This document shows positions 34,890 to 43,272 of a stretch of 64,000 bases of DNA, piece after piece. This stretch comes from Halobacterium sp. KA-4 (lineage in GTDB: Archaea; Halobacteriota; Halobacteria; Halobacteriales; Halobacteriaceae). Under the pieces are notes generated by a model. It ran no database searches, was not told the DNA's origin, and saw only the letters and a list, made by a program, of their open reading frames with translations. Location: positions 62,001-126,000 of the forward strand of contig NZ_JAJJZG010000006.1 of NCBI RefSeq assembly GCF_021028995.1, in the 5' to 3' direction. Within the stretch, counting starts at the first letter, position 1, and every line of letters begins with the position of its first letter. A program made the position numbers and the translations under genes.

Positions 34890-35229
34890 ACGACCGACCT
34901 CATCCGTGGGCGGCGTGCCCCGTTGGCCGGGAAACCCTCGTGGCGGGCGGGCGGCTTCTACGAAGCCGCCAATTGCCGAAGCGGCGATAGCCGCTGAGGC
35001 GGGAGTGCTCTACGAGCACTCCGAGTGTCGTGACGGCGTAAGCCGTCGATTGCTGAGCCGGCGTCAACCGGCTCGCTACGTGGTGTGTGACGCCACCAAC
35101 CGGGCAGCCGTCGGGCTGCCGGAGTGTCGCACGCCGGGGTTCTCCGAGCGGTCATCGCGTCCGCATGGACAGACTCGGCTGGGGACAAACGGCGCGCACA
35201 GAGTCGTAGGCGGCCGCGTAGAAAGAGGG
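34890..35229. other. Non-coding segment with an array of hairpins
   Basis: No convincing gene. Perfect hairpins follow one another: 34950-34970 (9-base stem, loop TAC), 34980-34995 (6-base stem, loop GATA), 35002-35022 (9-base stem, loop TAC), 35032-35047 (6-base stem, loop GTAA, a GNRA tetraloop), 35055-35074 (7-base stem), 35081-35098 (5-base stem) and 35103-35120 (7-base stem, loop GTCG). The stems differ in sequence, so this is not a simple repeat. A structured RNA on either strand, or the end of a decayed insertion element, are both possible. Confidence 0.6.
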
Positions 35230-35457
35230 TTACGCCTCTGCCGTCTCGGTGAGTGCGTACACCTGTTCTTTGGTCTCGCAGAGCCCGCAGACGCATTCGG
35301 CGAGGCCGGCGGCGTCGAGTTCCGCGAGCGCGTCCGCAGCGTCGGCTTCCGAGAGGCGTGCCTCCTCGGCCACTTCGGCCGGGGAGAGCGGGCCGCAGTT
35401 GTCGAGCACGACGCGCGCGAGTTTCGCCGCGCACGACAGTGCCTCGGACTCACTCAT
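35230..35457 (-). CDS. Small winged-helix-like protein
   Basis: 75 residues. LARVVLDNCGPLSPAEVAEE, ARLSEADAADALAELDAAGL and AECVCGLCETKEQVYALTE read as helix, helix-turn-helix and wing of a small MarR-like domain; the CVCGLC cysteines could bind metal or sense redox. ATG 35457 is chosen because residues upstream look non-coding. It is alone, divergent from the dehydrogenase gene at 35559. Confidence 0.68.
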   Translation of the reverse strand: MSESEALSCAAKLARVVLDNCGPLSPAEVAEEARLSEADAADALAELDAAGLAECVCGLCETKEQVYALTETAEA

Positions 35458-35558
35458 CACTTCCGCGTAGTTGACACGAGCCAAAAACCCTTCGTAAAGC
35501 GGCGAGTAGGGTCCCCGTCGCACAACGCTTAGGGTGGTCGCCGCCGACGAGCGAGGCG

Positions 35559-36506
35559 ATGCCAGACATCACAGTACTGCGGACGGGTGCCCATGGCACC
35601 CCGATGTCGGAGTACGCCGCCGCGTTGCGCGACCGCCTTCCCGAGCAGGACATCGCGCTCGCACGGACGCCGGCCGACGAGCGCGAACTCGTCGCGGACG
35701 CTCGCGTGGTGACGGGCTGCGACATCGACGAGGACCTGCTCGCGCGAGCCCAGGAACTGGAGTTGTTCGCTGGCGCGTACGCAGGCTACGAGCACCTGCC
35801 GCTGGACGCGTTCCAGTCCCGAGACATCGCCGTGACGAACGCCGCGGGCGTGCACGCGCCGAGCGCCGCCGAGCAAGTGCTCGGGTACGTGTTGACGTTC
35901 GCGCGCAGCCTCCACGAGGGGTGGCGACGCCAGCAGAACCGCGAGTTCCGCCACTATCAGGCGTACGAACTGAAGGATTCAACGGTGACCGTCGTCGGCC
36001 TCGGCGCCATCGGGCAGGGTATCGTCAAGCGCCTTCAGGGGTTCGACGTGGACACCATCGGCGTGCGATACACGCCCGAGAAGGGCGGACCCACGGATGA
36101 GGTCATCGGCTTCGACGACAAGGCTCTCCACGACGCGTTCGCGCGCACCGACTACCTCGTGCTGGCGTGCCCGCTCACAGACACCACACGAAACCTCGTC
36201 GACCGGGAAGCACTCGACACGCTACCGCCGGAGAGCGTGCTCGTGAACGTCGCGCGCGGCGGCGTCGCCGACACGGACGACCTCGTCTCTGCGCTTCGTT
36301 CGGAGGATATCCGCGGCGCCGCGCTCGACGTCACCGACCCCGAGCCGCTGCCTGAAGACCACCCGCTGTGGTCGCTCGAAAACGTCGTCGTGACGCCCCA
36401 CACGGCCGGCCAGACCCCCCAGTACTGGGACCGACTCGCGGACATTCTTGCGACGAACGTTCCGCGCCTCGGCACCGACGAGGAACTGCGCAACCGCGTC
36501 GCCTAA
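35559..36506 (+). CDS. D-isomer-specific 2-hydroxyacid dehydrogenase
   Basis: 315 residues. TVVGLGAIGQGIVKRLQGFD is the NAD(P) Rossmann signature; catalytic Arg is in VNVARGGVADTDDL, the Glu in DVTDPEPLPEDHPLW, and the His in VVTPHTAGQTPQYW. It should reduce or oxidise a 2-hydroxy acid such as glyoxylate or phosphoglycerate-type substrates; the exact one is unclear. It converges with the next gene, overlapping it by four bases. Confidence 0.9.
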   Translation: MPDITVLRTGAHGTPMSEYAAALRDRLPEQDIALARTPADERELVADARVVTGCDIDEDLLARAQELELFAGAYAGYEHLPLDAFQSRDIAVTNAAGVHAPSAAEQVLGYVLTFARSLHEGWRRQQNREFRHYQAYELKDSTVTVVGLGAIGQGIVKRLQGFDVDTIGVRYTPEKGGPTDEVIGFDDKALHDAFARTDYLVLACPLTDTTRNLVDREALDTLPPESVLVNVARGGVADTDDLVSALRSEDIRGAALDVTDPEPLPEDHPLWSLENVVVTPHTAGQTPQYWDRLADILATNVPRLGTDEELRNRVA

Positions 36507-37327
36507 CCCTCGACGTAGCCCAGCCAGACGAACAGCAGGCCGAAGAACCCCGCGAACACCGCGACATAGCCGCCGATTATCGTCGCGTCGCCGGATGCGG
36601 TGAGCGCGAAGTACGCGAACGCCGCGGCGAGCGCGAACGACCCCACGCCGAACGCGTACAGCGTCCGCGTAATCGTCGGGTTCCGGGAGTTCGTCGGCGG
36701 TTCCGCCTCGCTCGACTCGATGGCGGTCCGGATACGGTCGGCGTCCTCGCGGGGAACCGTGACGATTCGTGGGTCGGACGCGCTCGTGGCGCCGTCGTGA
36801 TAGCGAACGCGCAGCACCGAAACCGGCCCGATGTCGTACTGGCGGACGCCGTCGACAACTGCCAGTGACACCTCGCGGTCGTTCGCTTCGAAGACGCCCT
36901 CGGCTGTGTCCACGTAGCCATCGCTCCGGAGCGCCGCGGCGACTGGGAGACAGACGAAGACGGCGACGAGGATGCAGGCGTAGACGACCTGCGACGGGAC
37001 ATTGAGTGCGAGGAGGGCGCCGAGGAACGCGGCCCACCCGACGCTCGCAACGAGCAGTTCGCGTGCTGAGAAGAAGTCGTGGAGGCCACCATTCTCGCTG
37101 TGCGCGAGCGCGGTGTGGGTCGCCAGCCGGCGCGCGCCGAGCAGGCCGAACGCCAACAAGAGCGCGAGGATGGCGAACTCGCCCGCGAGCAGAGAACTTC
37201 CGACGACGAACACTGCGAGCGCGGCCACGAGCACGAACAGCCCGCCGATAGCACCGAACGCGGCGAGAGCGAGCGTGCGCAGCAGCCGGCTCGTCTCCGC
37301 GGTGTACGTCCACTCGACGTGCGTCAC
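36503..37327 (-). CDS. Membrane protein with internal PH-like domain
   Basis: 274 residues. Two pairs of membrane segments (~15-65 and ~90-130) are followed by a soluble beta-rich region (VFEANDREVSLAVVDGVRQY, DIGPVSVLRVRYHDG, RIVTVPREDADRIRTAI) that looks like a bacterial PH domain, then two more membrane segments near the C-terminus. No family name is certain. It lies between the dehydrogenase and asd, with its own start 46 bases after asd. Confidence 0.65.
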   Translation of the reverse strand: MTHVEWTYTAETSRLLRTLALAAFGAIGGLFVLVAALAVFVVGSSLLAGEFAILALLLAFGLLGARRLATHTALAHSENGGLHDFFSARELLVASVGWAAFLGALLALNVPSQVVYACILVAVFVCLPVAAALRSDGYVDTAEGVFEANDREVSLAVVDGVRQYDIGPVSVLRVRYHDGATSASDPRIVTVPREDADRIRTAIESSEAEPPTNSRNPTITRTLYAFGVGSFALAAAFAYFALTASGDATIIGGYVAVFAGFFGLLFVWLGYVEG

Positions 37328-37372
37328 GACCGAGGGTTCGCGCGAAGGGGAGTTAAAACGAGAGGTGGCGTC

Positions 37373-38404
37373 TCAGACCCAGCCTTCGCTGGCGAGCAGT
37401 TCGCCGTTGAGGAGGCTGGCGCCCGCAGCGCCACGGATCGTGTTGTGTGCGAGGCAGTTGTACTGGATGCCTGTGTCGGTCTCCTGGATGCCGCCGGCTG
37501 CGACCGCCATCCCGCCGCCGAGCATGCGGTCGAGGCGCGGCTGCGGGCGGTCGGGCTCCTCGAAGACGTGCACGAGCTGGTCGGGCGCGCTCGGCAGGTC
37601 CAGCGTTGGCGCGTTCTCGAACGCGTCGGCGACTTCCGCGGGCGTCGGCTCATCCCGGGTCTCCACGAAGACGTTCTCCAGGTGGCCGTCCAGCGTCGGG
37701 ATGCGGTTGCAAGAGGCTGAGACGCTGGCGTCGTGCCAGGAGACCTCGGTGTCCGTGAATTCGCCGAGGAGTTTGCGGGACTCAGTCTCCATCTTCGCTT
37801 CCTCGCCGCCGATGTGCGGGACCGCGTTGTCGATGATTTCCATCGACGTCACGCCCGAGTAGCCCGCGCCCGACACCGCCTGCAGCGTCGAGACGTGGAC
37901 GCGTTCGAGGCCGAACTGGCGCAGCGCGGCGAGCGTCGGCACCATCGTAATCGTCGAACAGTTCGGGTTCTTCACGAGCGCGCCGTCCCACCCACGTTCG
38001 TCGCGCTGCACGTCGATGAGGTCGAGGTGGTCGGCGTTCACTTCCGGAATCACGAGCGGCACGTCGTCGGCCGCCCGGTCGTTACTGGAGTTCGAGGAGA
38101 CGACAAAGCCGGCCTCGCAGAGCGCGGGTTCGACGCGCTCGCCGACGCTGGAGGGCAGCGCGGAGAACAGGAGGTCGGTGTCGTCGGGAATCTCCTCGGG
38201 GTCGGTGTCGTGGACCTCGACGTCCGCCACGTCCTCGGGAATCGGCGTGTCGAGTCGCCACTTCGCTGCTTCGCGGTATCGTTTCCCTGCGCTCTCCGGG
38301 CTCGCGGTGAGTACTGAGAGTTCGAACTCCGGGTGGCCGTCCAGCAACTGAATAAATCGCTGGCCGACCGCGCCAGTCGCTCCGAGTACGCCGACAGATG
38401 TCAT
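37373..38404 (-). CDS. asd: Aspartate-semialdehyde dehydrogenase
   Basis: 343 residues. Asd reduces aspartyl phosphate to the semialdehyde for Lys, Thr and Met synthesis. VGVLGATGAVGQRFIQLLDG is the NADP site, VKNPNCSTITM holds the catalytic Cys, QAVSGAGYSGV follows, and the His-Arg pair lies in SASCNRIPTLDGHLENVFVE. It is of the archaeal/fungal type. No aspartate kinase gene is nearby. Confidence 0.95.
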   Translation of the reverse strand: MTSVGVLGATGAVGQRFIQLLDGHPEFELSVLTASPESAGKRYREAAKWRLDTPIPEDVADVEVHDTDPEEIPDDTDLLFSALPSSVGERVEPALCEAGFVVSSNSSNDRAADDVPLVIPEVNADHLDLIDVQRDERGWDGALVKNPNCSTITMVPTLAALRQFGLERVHVSTLQAVSGAGYSGVTSMEIIDNAVPHIGGEEAKMETESRKLLGEFTDTEVSWHDASVSASCNRIPTLDGHLENVFVETRDEPTPAEVADAFENAPTLDLPSAPDQLVHVFEEPDRPQPRLDRMLGGGMAVAAGGIQETDTGIQYNCLAHNTIRGAAGASLLNGELLASEGWV

Positions 38405-38486
38405 ACCCTACTCTCAGAACCGGGTAGTGAAACCCCTTCGGGTCGTGGAAAATTCGGCACGTTCCCCGGCGCACGCCGCAGGAAAA

Positions 38487-38666
38487 CTACTCGCGCTTGT
38501 GCGTGATGTAGCCCGCGATGCGGTTGCGGACCGGCTTCGACTCGACGTTCGTGAGCTCGGTGACGGCTTCCTTGTTGTGCTCGAAGTCTTCGCGGCTGAA
38601 CGCGTCGGGGTATCGCTCCATGAGGATGTTCCCCGTCTTCTTGACGTAGTCGGGCTTGATGGCCAT
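38487..38666 (-). CDS. rps17e: 30S ribosomal protein S17e
   Basis: 59 residues starting [20 protein letters not shown] and ending AGYITHKRE. This is the short archaeal form of the eukaryotic-type ribosomal protein eS17, with the conserved [13 protein letters not shown] start, FEHNKEAV and [13 protein letters not shown]. It binds 16S rRNA in the small subunit. It lies just upstream of asd on the same strand. Its codon use is typical. Confidence 0.93.
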   Translation of the reverse strand: MAIKPDYVKKTGNILMERYPDAFSREDFEHNKEAVTELTNVESKPVRNRIAGYITHKRE

Positions 38667-38767
38667 ACGGTCTGGTTCATTCGCCGTGCGTTAAAAGGAT
38701 TCGTTTCACGAGCACGACTCGGCTTCTGGAGGTGTGCCCTGAGTAAGGGATGTTACCGTCTTCGGCA

Positions 38768-39000
38768 CCTCGAAAGCCCCCGTGCTGTCGACTCCCAGGA
38801 CTCGCTGTGCTCCTCGGCCTACGGCCTGCGGTGCTTGGGTTCGTCAGCAGCATGGTCCCTTTCAGCCCACCAGTTACCGGCTGCCCAACCGGATACGGGC
38901 GGACTGAAAGGGATGGGTCGCTGAACCCGGTCCCGACGACGCAAGCACGGACTGGAGCTCATCGAGTCGCGGACGGTTCAGTGAGCCGGGGCTTTCGAGG
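38768..39000. ncRNA. Candidate structured RNA or MITE-like element
   Basis: The 365-base gap 38667-39031 between rps17e and the deoxyhypusine synthase gene has no good gene. A perfect 13-base inverted repeat, CCTCGAAAGCCCC at 38768-38780 and GGGGCTTTCGAGG at 38988-39000, closes 233 bases. Inside it GGGTTC (38837-38842)/GAACCC (38923-38928) and CCCTTTCAG (38857-38865)/CTGAAAGGG (38904-38912) form a second rod-like stem, and CCGTGCT (38780)/AGCACGG (38944) can also pair. A GGCC-TAC-GGCC hairpin sits at 38816-38826. The strand cannot be told. It lacks the conserved motifs I know for SRP RNA and RNase P RNA. Confidence 0.4.
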
Positions 39001-39031
39001 AGAACGAGCCGAAGAAATCAGTTATGGCGCG

Positions 39032-40015
39032 CTACTCCGAATCGTGCTCGAACGCACCGGCGACGAGCAGCGGGAAGACGAGCGTCGCTTCCGCCTCGAT
39101 CTGGGTATAGTTGGTCTCGGTTTCGTCCTTGATTTTCCCCCAGGAAACGGCTTCCTCGGGCGGGGCGCCCGACAACGAGCCGTCGCCCTCCATACCGGTG
39201 GAGATATAGACGGCGTACTCGGCGCCGCCGCGGAAGAGGTTCGTCATGATGGCGTGGTGTTTCGGGACGCCGTCGCCGACCGCGATGAGTCCCGTGGTGT
39301 CCGCGAGCAGCCCCTCCTCGATGAGGGAGTCGTAGTCGTCGACGATTTCGATGCCGACGTCGGAGTCGTACCCCTGCCGGTAGTAGTAGAGGAAGTTCCC
39401 GATTTCGGCGTCCGTGAGTGCCGGACAGAACACGGGGACGTCCTGGTCGGCTGCGTTCTTCAGGACGGAATCCTCGTCGTCTAAGGTCTCGCCGAGTTCC
39501 TTCGCGAATTCGGTGGGCGTGCGGACCTTCTCCTCGGCGAAGAAGTCCTCGAAGAAGTCGTAGAGGTACTCCTCGAGCCAAACGTAGCGGTCCGAGGGGA
39601 CGAAGATATTGCCGAGGCGGTTGATGCCCTCCTCGCGGAGCGCGGCCTCATCGGCGTCCCACTCGCCCATCTTGAACGGCTTCGCGGTCTTGATGACGTC
39701 CTCGGTCAGCGATCCGGAGGTGGTGATGATGACGTCGACGTGACCCTCGCGGACGAGGTGCGCGACGACTTCCCGGAGCCCCGAGGAAATGATGTTCGAC
39801 GTGAACGTCAGGTAGACGGTGGCGTCATCGTCCTGCATGTCCCGCACGATGTCGACGCCCTCAGCGAGATGTGTCGCCTGGAAGCCCGTTGTCGCGTACG
39901 CGTCCAGCATGTCGAAGAAGTCGAAGTCCCCGCGGAAGTCGTACCCGCGGACATCCTCGGTGTCCAGCTCGCCGTCCGAGCCCGGGAGGACGTTGTCGCG
40001 TGTCTCGTCGGTCAT
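39032..40015 (-). CDS. dys: Deoxyhypusine synthase
   Basis: 327 residues. The enzyme moves the aminobutyl group of spermidine (agmatine-based in some archaea) onto a lysine of initiation factor aIF5A. Motifs: TGFQATHLAEGVDIV, VYLTFTSNIISSGLREVVAH, TTSGSLTEDVIKT, FCPALTDAEIGNFLY, and GDGVPKHHAIMTNLFRGG with the catalytic lysine. The length is usual. The upstream gap contains the structured element on its 3' side. Confidence 0.93.
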   Translation of the reverse strand: MTDETRDNVLPGSDGELDTEDVRGYDFRGDFDFFDMLDAYATTGFQATHLAEGVDIVRDMQDDDATVYLTFTSNIISSGLREVVAHLVREGHVDVIITTSGSLTEDVIKTAKPFKMGEWDADEAALREEGINRLGNIFVPSDRYVWLEEYLYDFFEDFFAEEKVRTPTEFAKELGETLDDEDSVLKNAADQDVPVFCPALTDAEIGNFLYYYRQGYDSDVGIEIVDDYDSLIEEGLLADTTGLIAVGDGVPKHHAIMTNLFRGGAEYAVYISTGMEGDGSLSGAPPEEAVSWGKIKDETETNYTQIEAEATLVFPLLVAGAFEHDSE

Positions 40016-40066
40016 GCCACCGGCTAGTGGCCGCGCGAATTTGAACGTCCCGACATCGAATCAGGA

Positions 40067-40939
40067 CTACTCGGGCGCCACGAACCGGACCGTCTGTACG
40101 CGCTCGCCCTGCGTCCAGTCGAGGCGGTACTCGCCGTCGGATTCGCCGTCGCCGACGCTCTCCTCACCCGGCTCTCGGCCGTTGTCGTGTGTTATCTCCC
40201 AGGTGACCGTCTCGGTGGCGGGAATCTCGCGATTCTCGACGGCGACCGGCGCGTATGCCACCCGAATGTCGACGGCGTTGACGCCACCGACGAACCGCGT
40301 GTCGCGGTCACCGTCGTTCGTCACCTCGAACCCGATGGTGGACGTCCCAGCGGGCTGTTCCTCGGGAACCTGCCAGTCGAGGGAGAGTTCCGGCGCAGGG
40401 TTCTCGAGGCGGTCGCGGACGCGGTCCGCGACCGGCCACTCCTGGCTGCCCAGCGTCAGGCCGGTGTGCTCGGCGGCTATCTCGGCCGGCAACTCGAAGA
40501 CCAGCCAGCCGGCGCCCCGGTCGGCGGTGTACCGGTCGCTGGACTCGCTGGCGCGCCAGAGGGTCGCTCCCGACCCCGTCTCGACGCCCGGCGACACTAC
40601 CCGTCCGCCGTACCGGAACCCGAACGCCGACCGCTCCGGCGGGTCGCCGTCGGTGACCTCGACCTTGTAGAACACGTACTGATTGCCGTCGCCGACGATG
40701 CCGACGGAGTCGATGCCCATGAACGCGACGCCGGGCTGGATACGGTCGACGCTCGCGTCGACGGTGGCGTCGAAGACGGACGTCTGCTCGGTCGTCGATT
40801 CGTCGGTGGTCGGGTCAGTGGTCGTCTGGATAGGCGCGGAGCCAGTTCCAGCGTCGTCAGTGTCGCCGAGACAGCCGGCGAATCCCGCCGACAGGAGTCC
40901 AGCACCCGACGCGAGGAGGGCACGTCGTCGCATACCCAC
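40067..40939 (-). CDS. Secreted lipoprotein of unknown function
   Basis: 290 residues. The N-terminus MGMRRRALLASGAGLLSAGF ends in AGC with Cys23 as the lipid site; the arginine cluster fits Tat export. A Thr/Ser-rich spacer at ~30-55 follows, then a beta-rich domain with two immunoglobulin-like parts (ASVDRIQPGVAFMGID and IGFEVTNDGDRDTRFVGG). An in-frame ATG at 40933 is an alternative start. Function unknown. Confidence 0.75.
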   Translation of the reverse strand: MGMRRRALLASGAGLLSAGFAGCLGDTDDAGTGSAPIQTTTDPTTDESTTEQTSVFDATVDASVDRIQPGVAFMGIDSVGIVGDGNQYVFYKVEVTDGDPPERSAFGFRYGGRVVSPGVETGSGATLWRASESSDRYTADRGAGWLVFELPAEIAAEHTGLTLGSQEWPVADRVRDRLENPAPELSLDWQVPEEQPAGTSTIGFEVTNDGDRDTRFVGGVNAVDIRVAYAPVAVENREIPATETVTWEITHDNGREPGEESVGDGESDGEYRLDWTQGERVQTVRFVAPE

Positions 40940-40993
40940 AACTTTCGACGGCCCGGGTAAGTGCTTTGTCGACGTCGAACTGGGCCACCCGCA

Positions 40994-41623
40994 TCACCAC
41001 TCGCCGTCGACATGCTCGCGCACTCGCTGAATGGCCTCGCGTTCGCGCTCGCCGCCGCACTTGCGCGCGACGTCAGCGAAGAACCGCAGGCGCTCGCGCA
41101 GCGTCTCGGTGTCGTAAGCGGGCACGTCCAGCCGCGAGGCCGCCACCGTCGCCTCCACAACCGCGTTGAATCCGCGGTTTATCGTGGCCGGCGACGCCCG
41201 CACGACTTCGCTCTCGACGGGGCGGAGTTCCCAGTACTCGCGCTGCGTGCCGTCGTCCTCGTCCGTCCCGACGTGTTCGACTTCCACCTCGACCCACGCG
41301 TCCGCCGCGTCGAGCACGCGCTCGCGCTCCTCACGAATCGAGAGCGCAGCGTCCACGAACATGACGGGGTCGGAAACGAACTGGACGTAGCCGCCACCCT
41401 CGCGGTGGAAGTTACGGCGCGTGCGCGTGTTCCCCCACGTCGTTGCCGTCGCCGCACCTCCGTCCTCGGGCGCTGCTCGCGACTCACGAGCGTCGCCGCT
41501 CGCTCGTTCGGCGCCTGCGGACGCCTGCACCCCCAGCGCGGCGACGTTCCACAGGTCGTTGGGCCCGCGCGTCGTCACGACCGTCTCCGTCGTTCCGCGC
41601 AGCGCGACGGGCCACTCAGCCAT
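40994..41623 (-). CDS. DUF447 family protein
   Basis: 209 residues. It starts MAEWPVALRGTTETVVTTRG and shows PNDLWNVAALGVQ and YVQFVSDPVMFVDAALS, the split-barrel, flavin-binding-like fold of DUF447. In methylotrophs and methanogens, DUF447 genes belong to tetrahydromethanopterin synthesis gene sets. A 35-residue low-complexity insert (SAGAERASGDARESRAAPED) interrupts the domain after residue 35, as seen in halophile versions of many enzymes. The start overlaps the CitG-like gene's end by eight bases. Confidence 0.82.
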   Translation of the reverse strand: MAEWPVALRGTTETVVTTRGPNDLWNVAALGVQASAGAERASGDARESRAAPEDGGAATATTWGNTRTRRNFHREGGGYVQFVSDPVMFVDAALSIREERERVLDAADAWVEVEVEHVGTDEDDGTQREYWELRPVESEVVRASPATINRGFNAVVEATVAASRLDVPAYDTETLRERLRFFADVARKCGGEREREAIQRVREHVDGEW

Positions 41624-42452
41624 GGACGGATACCCCACGTTCGAGCGCGACGAACACCGCGGCGGCGGTGAGGTCCGCGGTCGTCCCGGGGTTGATACCT
41701 CGCTCCACGAGGTCGTCGGCGAACTCCCGGACTTCCTCGGTGTCGGCGCGCTGCAGGGAGAGCGCGCGCTCTTGGACCTCGCGAGCGACGCCCTCGTCGT
41801 GCTCGGTGACGACGAGCGTGTCGAGTTCCTCGGCCAGCAGCGTGAGGAATGCCGAGGCGGCGCGGTCGGTGAGCGGCCCGCGCTCGGCCTCGATGCGGGC
41901 GGCCGCGCGGAAGACGCGCGGGAAGCCCTGCAGCCACTCGCGTGCGTTGGCGTCGTGGTCGGTGCTGAGTTCCATCACGTCCTCGAGCGTGAGGTCGCGT
42001 TCACGGAGCGCGGGAATCGCGGCCGCGCCGCGGCGCGCGTCCAGCACGTCGATACCCTTGGGCGGGTCCGGTACCGCGACCTCGGCGTGCTCGAACGCGC
42101 GGTAGAACGCTTCGGCGTCCGCGACGGTCGTCGCCTCGACGACCTCGGTGACGCCGTCGGGCGAGAGGTCGTCGCGGCTCGCGGCGCGCACGAGCGGCGT
42201 CAACAACAGCAGGCAGCCGAACTGCGTGTTCGTGCTGCTGCCGTCGGCCATCCCAGCGACCGCCGTCTCGAACGCGTCGCCGACTGGGCCGTCCTCCGCG
42301 GCTTCGAGACCGTCGCGCGCGCCGACCGCGCCGGCGAGGAACTGCTCGAAGTGGAGGTCCGCGAGGTCACGCTCGCGGTCGACGTTCCCGGGTTTCGGCG
42401 TGCCCGCGACCTCCACGAGCAACGCGAGTTCGCCGTGCTCGGCTGGCGTCAC
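41616..42452 (-). CDS. CitG/MdcB-like triphosphoribosyl-dephospho-CoA synthase homologue
   Basis: 278 residues from a GTG start that overlaps the preceding stop (GTGA). LALLVEVAGTPKPGNVDRER is the CitG signature, followed by SSTNTQFGCLLLLTPLVRAA, GIDVLDARRGAAAIPALRER and the C-terminal GINPGTTADLTAAAVFVALE. No citrate or malonate decarboxylase gene is near, so the classical substrate is doubtful. The neighbours (cofD, a Dus-like barrel, DUF447) suggest pterin or deazaflavin metabolism. Confidence 0.85.
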   Translation of the reverse strand: MTPAEHGELALLVEVAGTPKPGNVDRERDLADLHFEQFLAGAVGARDGLEAAEDGPVGDAFETAVAGMADGSSTNTQFGCLLLLTPLVRAASRDDLSPDGVTEVVEATTVADAEAFYRAFEHAEVAVPDPPKGIDVLDARRGAAAIPALRERDLTLEDVMELSTDHDANAREWLQGFPRVFRAAARIEAERGPLTDRAASAFLTLLAEELDTLVVTEHDEGVAREVQERALSLQRADTEEVREFADDLVERGINPGTTADLTAAAVFVALERGVSVHG

Positions 42453-43180
42453 AGGAACCACTCCTTGACCGCAGCGTACACAGATTTGACTTTCTCGGGG
42501 TCGCGGCTCGGCCGGCCGACGCTGACCGCGTCCGCGCCGTACGCGAGGTACTCGAAGACGTCCTCCCGGTCGCGGACGCCGTTGTTCGCGACGACGAAGC
42601 AGTCCGTGGCCTCGGCGACGTCGCGGACGACGCGCCGCGAGTCCATCGCGTCCACGTGAATCGCGTCGGCGCCCGCGCGCTCGATGGCTTTCGCGAGCGT
42701 CGGCAAGTGGACGCCGTCGACTTCCGCGCGGACTTTCACGGACACCGCCGCGCCCGCGTCGCTTGCAGCCTCGACCTGCTCGCAGAGCCGGTTGGTGTCC
42801 CGGAGCAGCGCTTCGCCAGCGCCGACGTTGCACATCTCGTCCTGCCGGCAGTGCGCGTTCACTTCGAGTATCGCGTCGTGGTTAGCGCAGACCGTCGCAG
42901 CCTCGCGCAGCGGGTTGAGTTCGACCGCGCGAACGTTCATGCCAGCGCGCAGGAACGTGTCGTCGAGTTCGGCGAGCTGGTCGTCGACGAACGCGATTGG
43001 GTCCGCGGGGAGGAACTCCTCGCGGTCGCGTTCGACCATTTCGCGAGCGGCGTCGCGGGTCGGTTCGTCGATGGCGATGCCGCCGAGGAAGGCTGCGCCC
43101 GCGGGACGCGCGCAGGCTTCCGCCCACTCGGCGTCGGACTCGCCGCTCAGACTGGCGAGCGCGACGCGCGGCGCGAACAT
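42449..43180 (-). CDS. TIM-barrel protein related to tRNA-dihydrouridine synthase
   Basis: 243 residues. A TIM barrel with VELNPLREAATVCANHDAIL, EVNAHCRQDEMCNVGAGEAL (where Dus has its Cys), VSVKVRAEVDGVHLPTLAKA, ADAIHVDAMDSRR and ANNGVRDREDVFEYL plus GADAVSVGRPS, the FMN phosphate site. It is shorter than true Dus and belongs to an archaeal family of uncertain role. The start was originally joined to the cofD stop by TGATG; a 65-base tandem duplication now separates them. Confidence 0.8.
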   Translation of the reverse strand: MFAPRVALASLSGESDAEWAEACARPAGAAFLGGIAIDEPTRDAAREMVERDREEFLPADPIAFVDDQLAELDDTFLRAGMNVRAVELNPLREAATVCANHDAILEVNAHCRQDEMCNVGAGEALLRDTNRLCEQVEAASDAGAAVSVKVRAEVDGVHLPTLAKAIERAGADAIHVDAMDSRRVVRDVAEATDCFVVANNGVRDREDVFEYLAYGADAVSVGRPSRDPEKVKSVYAAVKEWFL

Positions 43181-43272
43181 CAGGCCACCTCCCCGTTCGC
43201 GCGCTCGCCGCTCAGACTGGCGAGCGCGACGCGCGGCGCGAACATCAGGCCACCTCCCCGTTCGCGCGCTCG
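43139..43272. repeat. 65-base tandem duplication at the cofD / Dus-like junction
   Basis: Two exact 65-base copies, 43141-43205 and 43206-43270, with two extra identical bases at each edge. The unit spans the last ~24 bases of cofD and the first ~40 of the Dus-like gene. The duplicate creates a 21-codon open frame (43245 down to 43180, minus strand) which starts in the TGATG after cofD and stops in the TGATG of the Dus-like start, so stop-start coupling is kept at both joints. Confidence 0.9.

Noticed and set aside
34890-35229. RNase P RNA in the hairpin array
   Set aside because: Length would be near right, but the conserved P4 sequences are absent.
34906-35532. 208-codon plus-strand open frame over the hairpin array and the small wHTH gene
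   Set aside because: Product is low in acidic residues, its second half mirrors the minus-strand gene, and the hairpins explain the first half better.
38690-39020. SRP 7S RNA or RNase P RNA in the structured gap
   Set aside because: I could not find the conserved GGAAG..AGCAG-type SRP helix 8 sequence or the RNase P GGAAAGTC and ACAGAA motifs on either strand.
38750-39484. 244-codon plus-strand open frame covering the rod-like element and part of the deoxyhypusine synthase gene
   Set aside because: It is antisense to a well-supported gene, and its first part follows the inverted repeats and not protein-like codon use.
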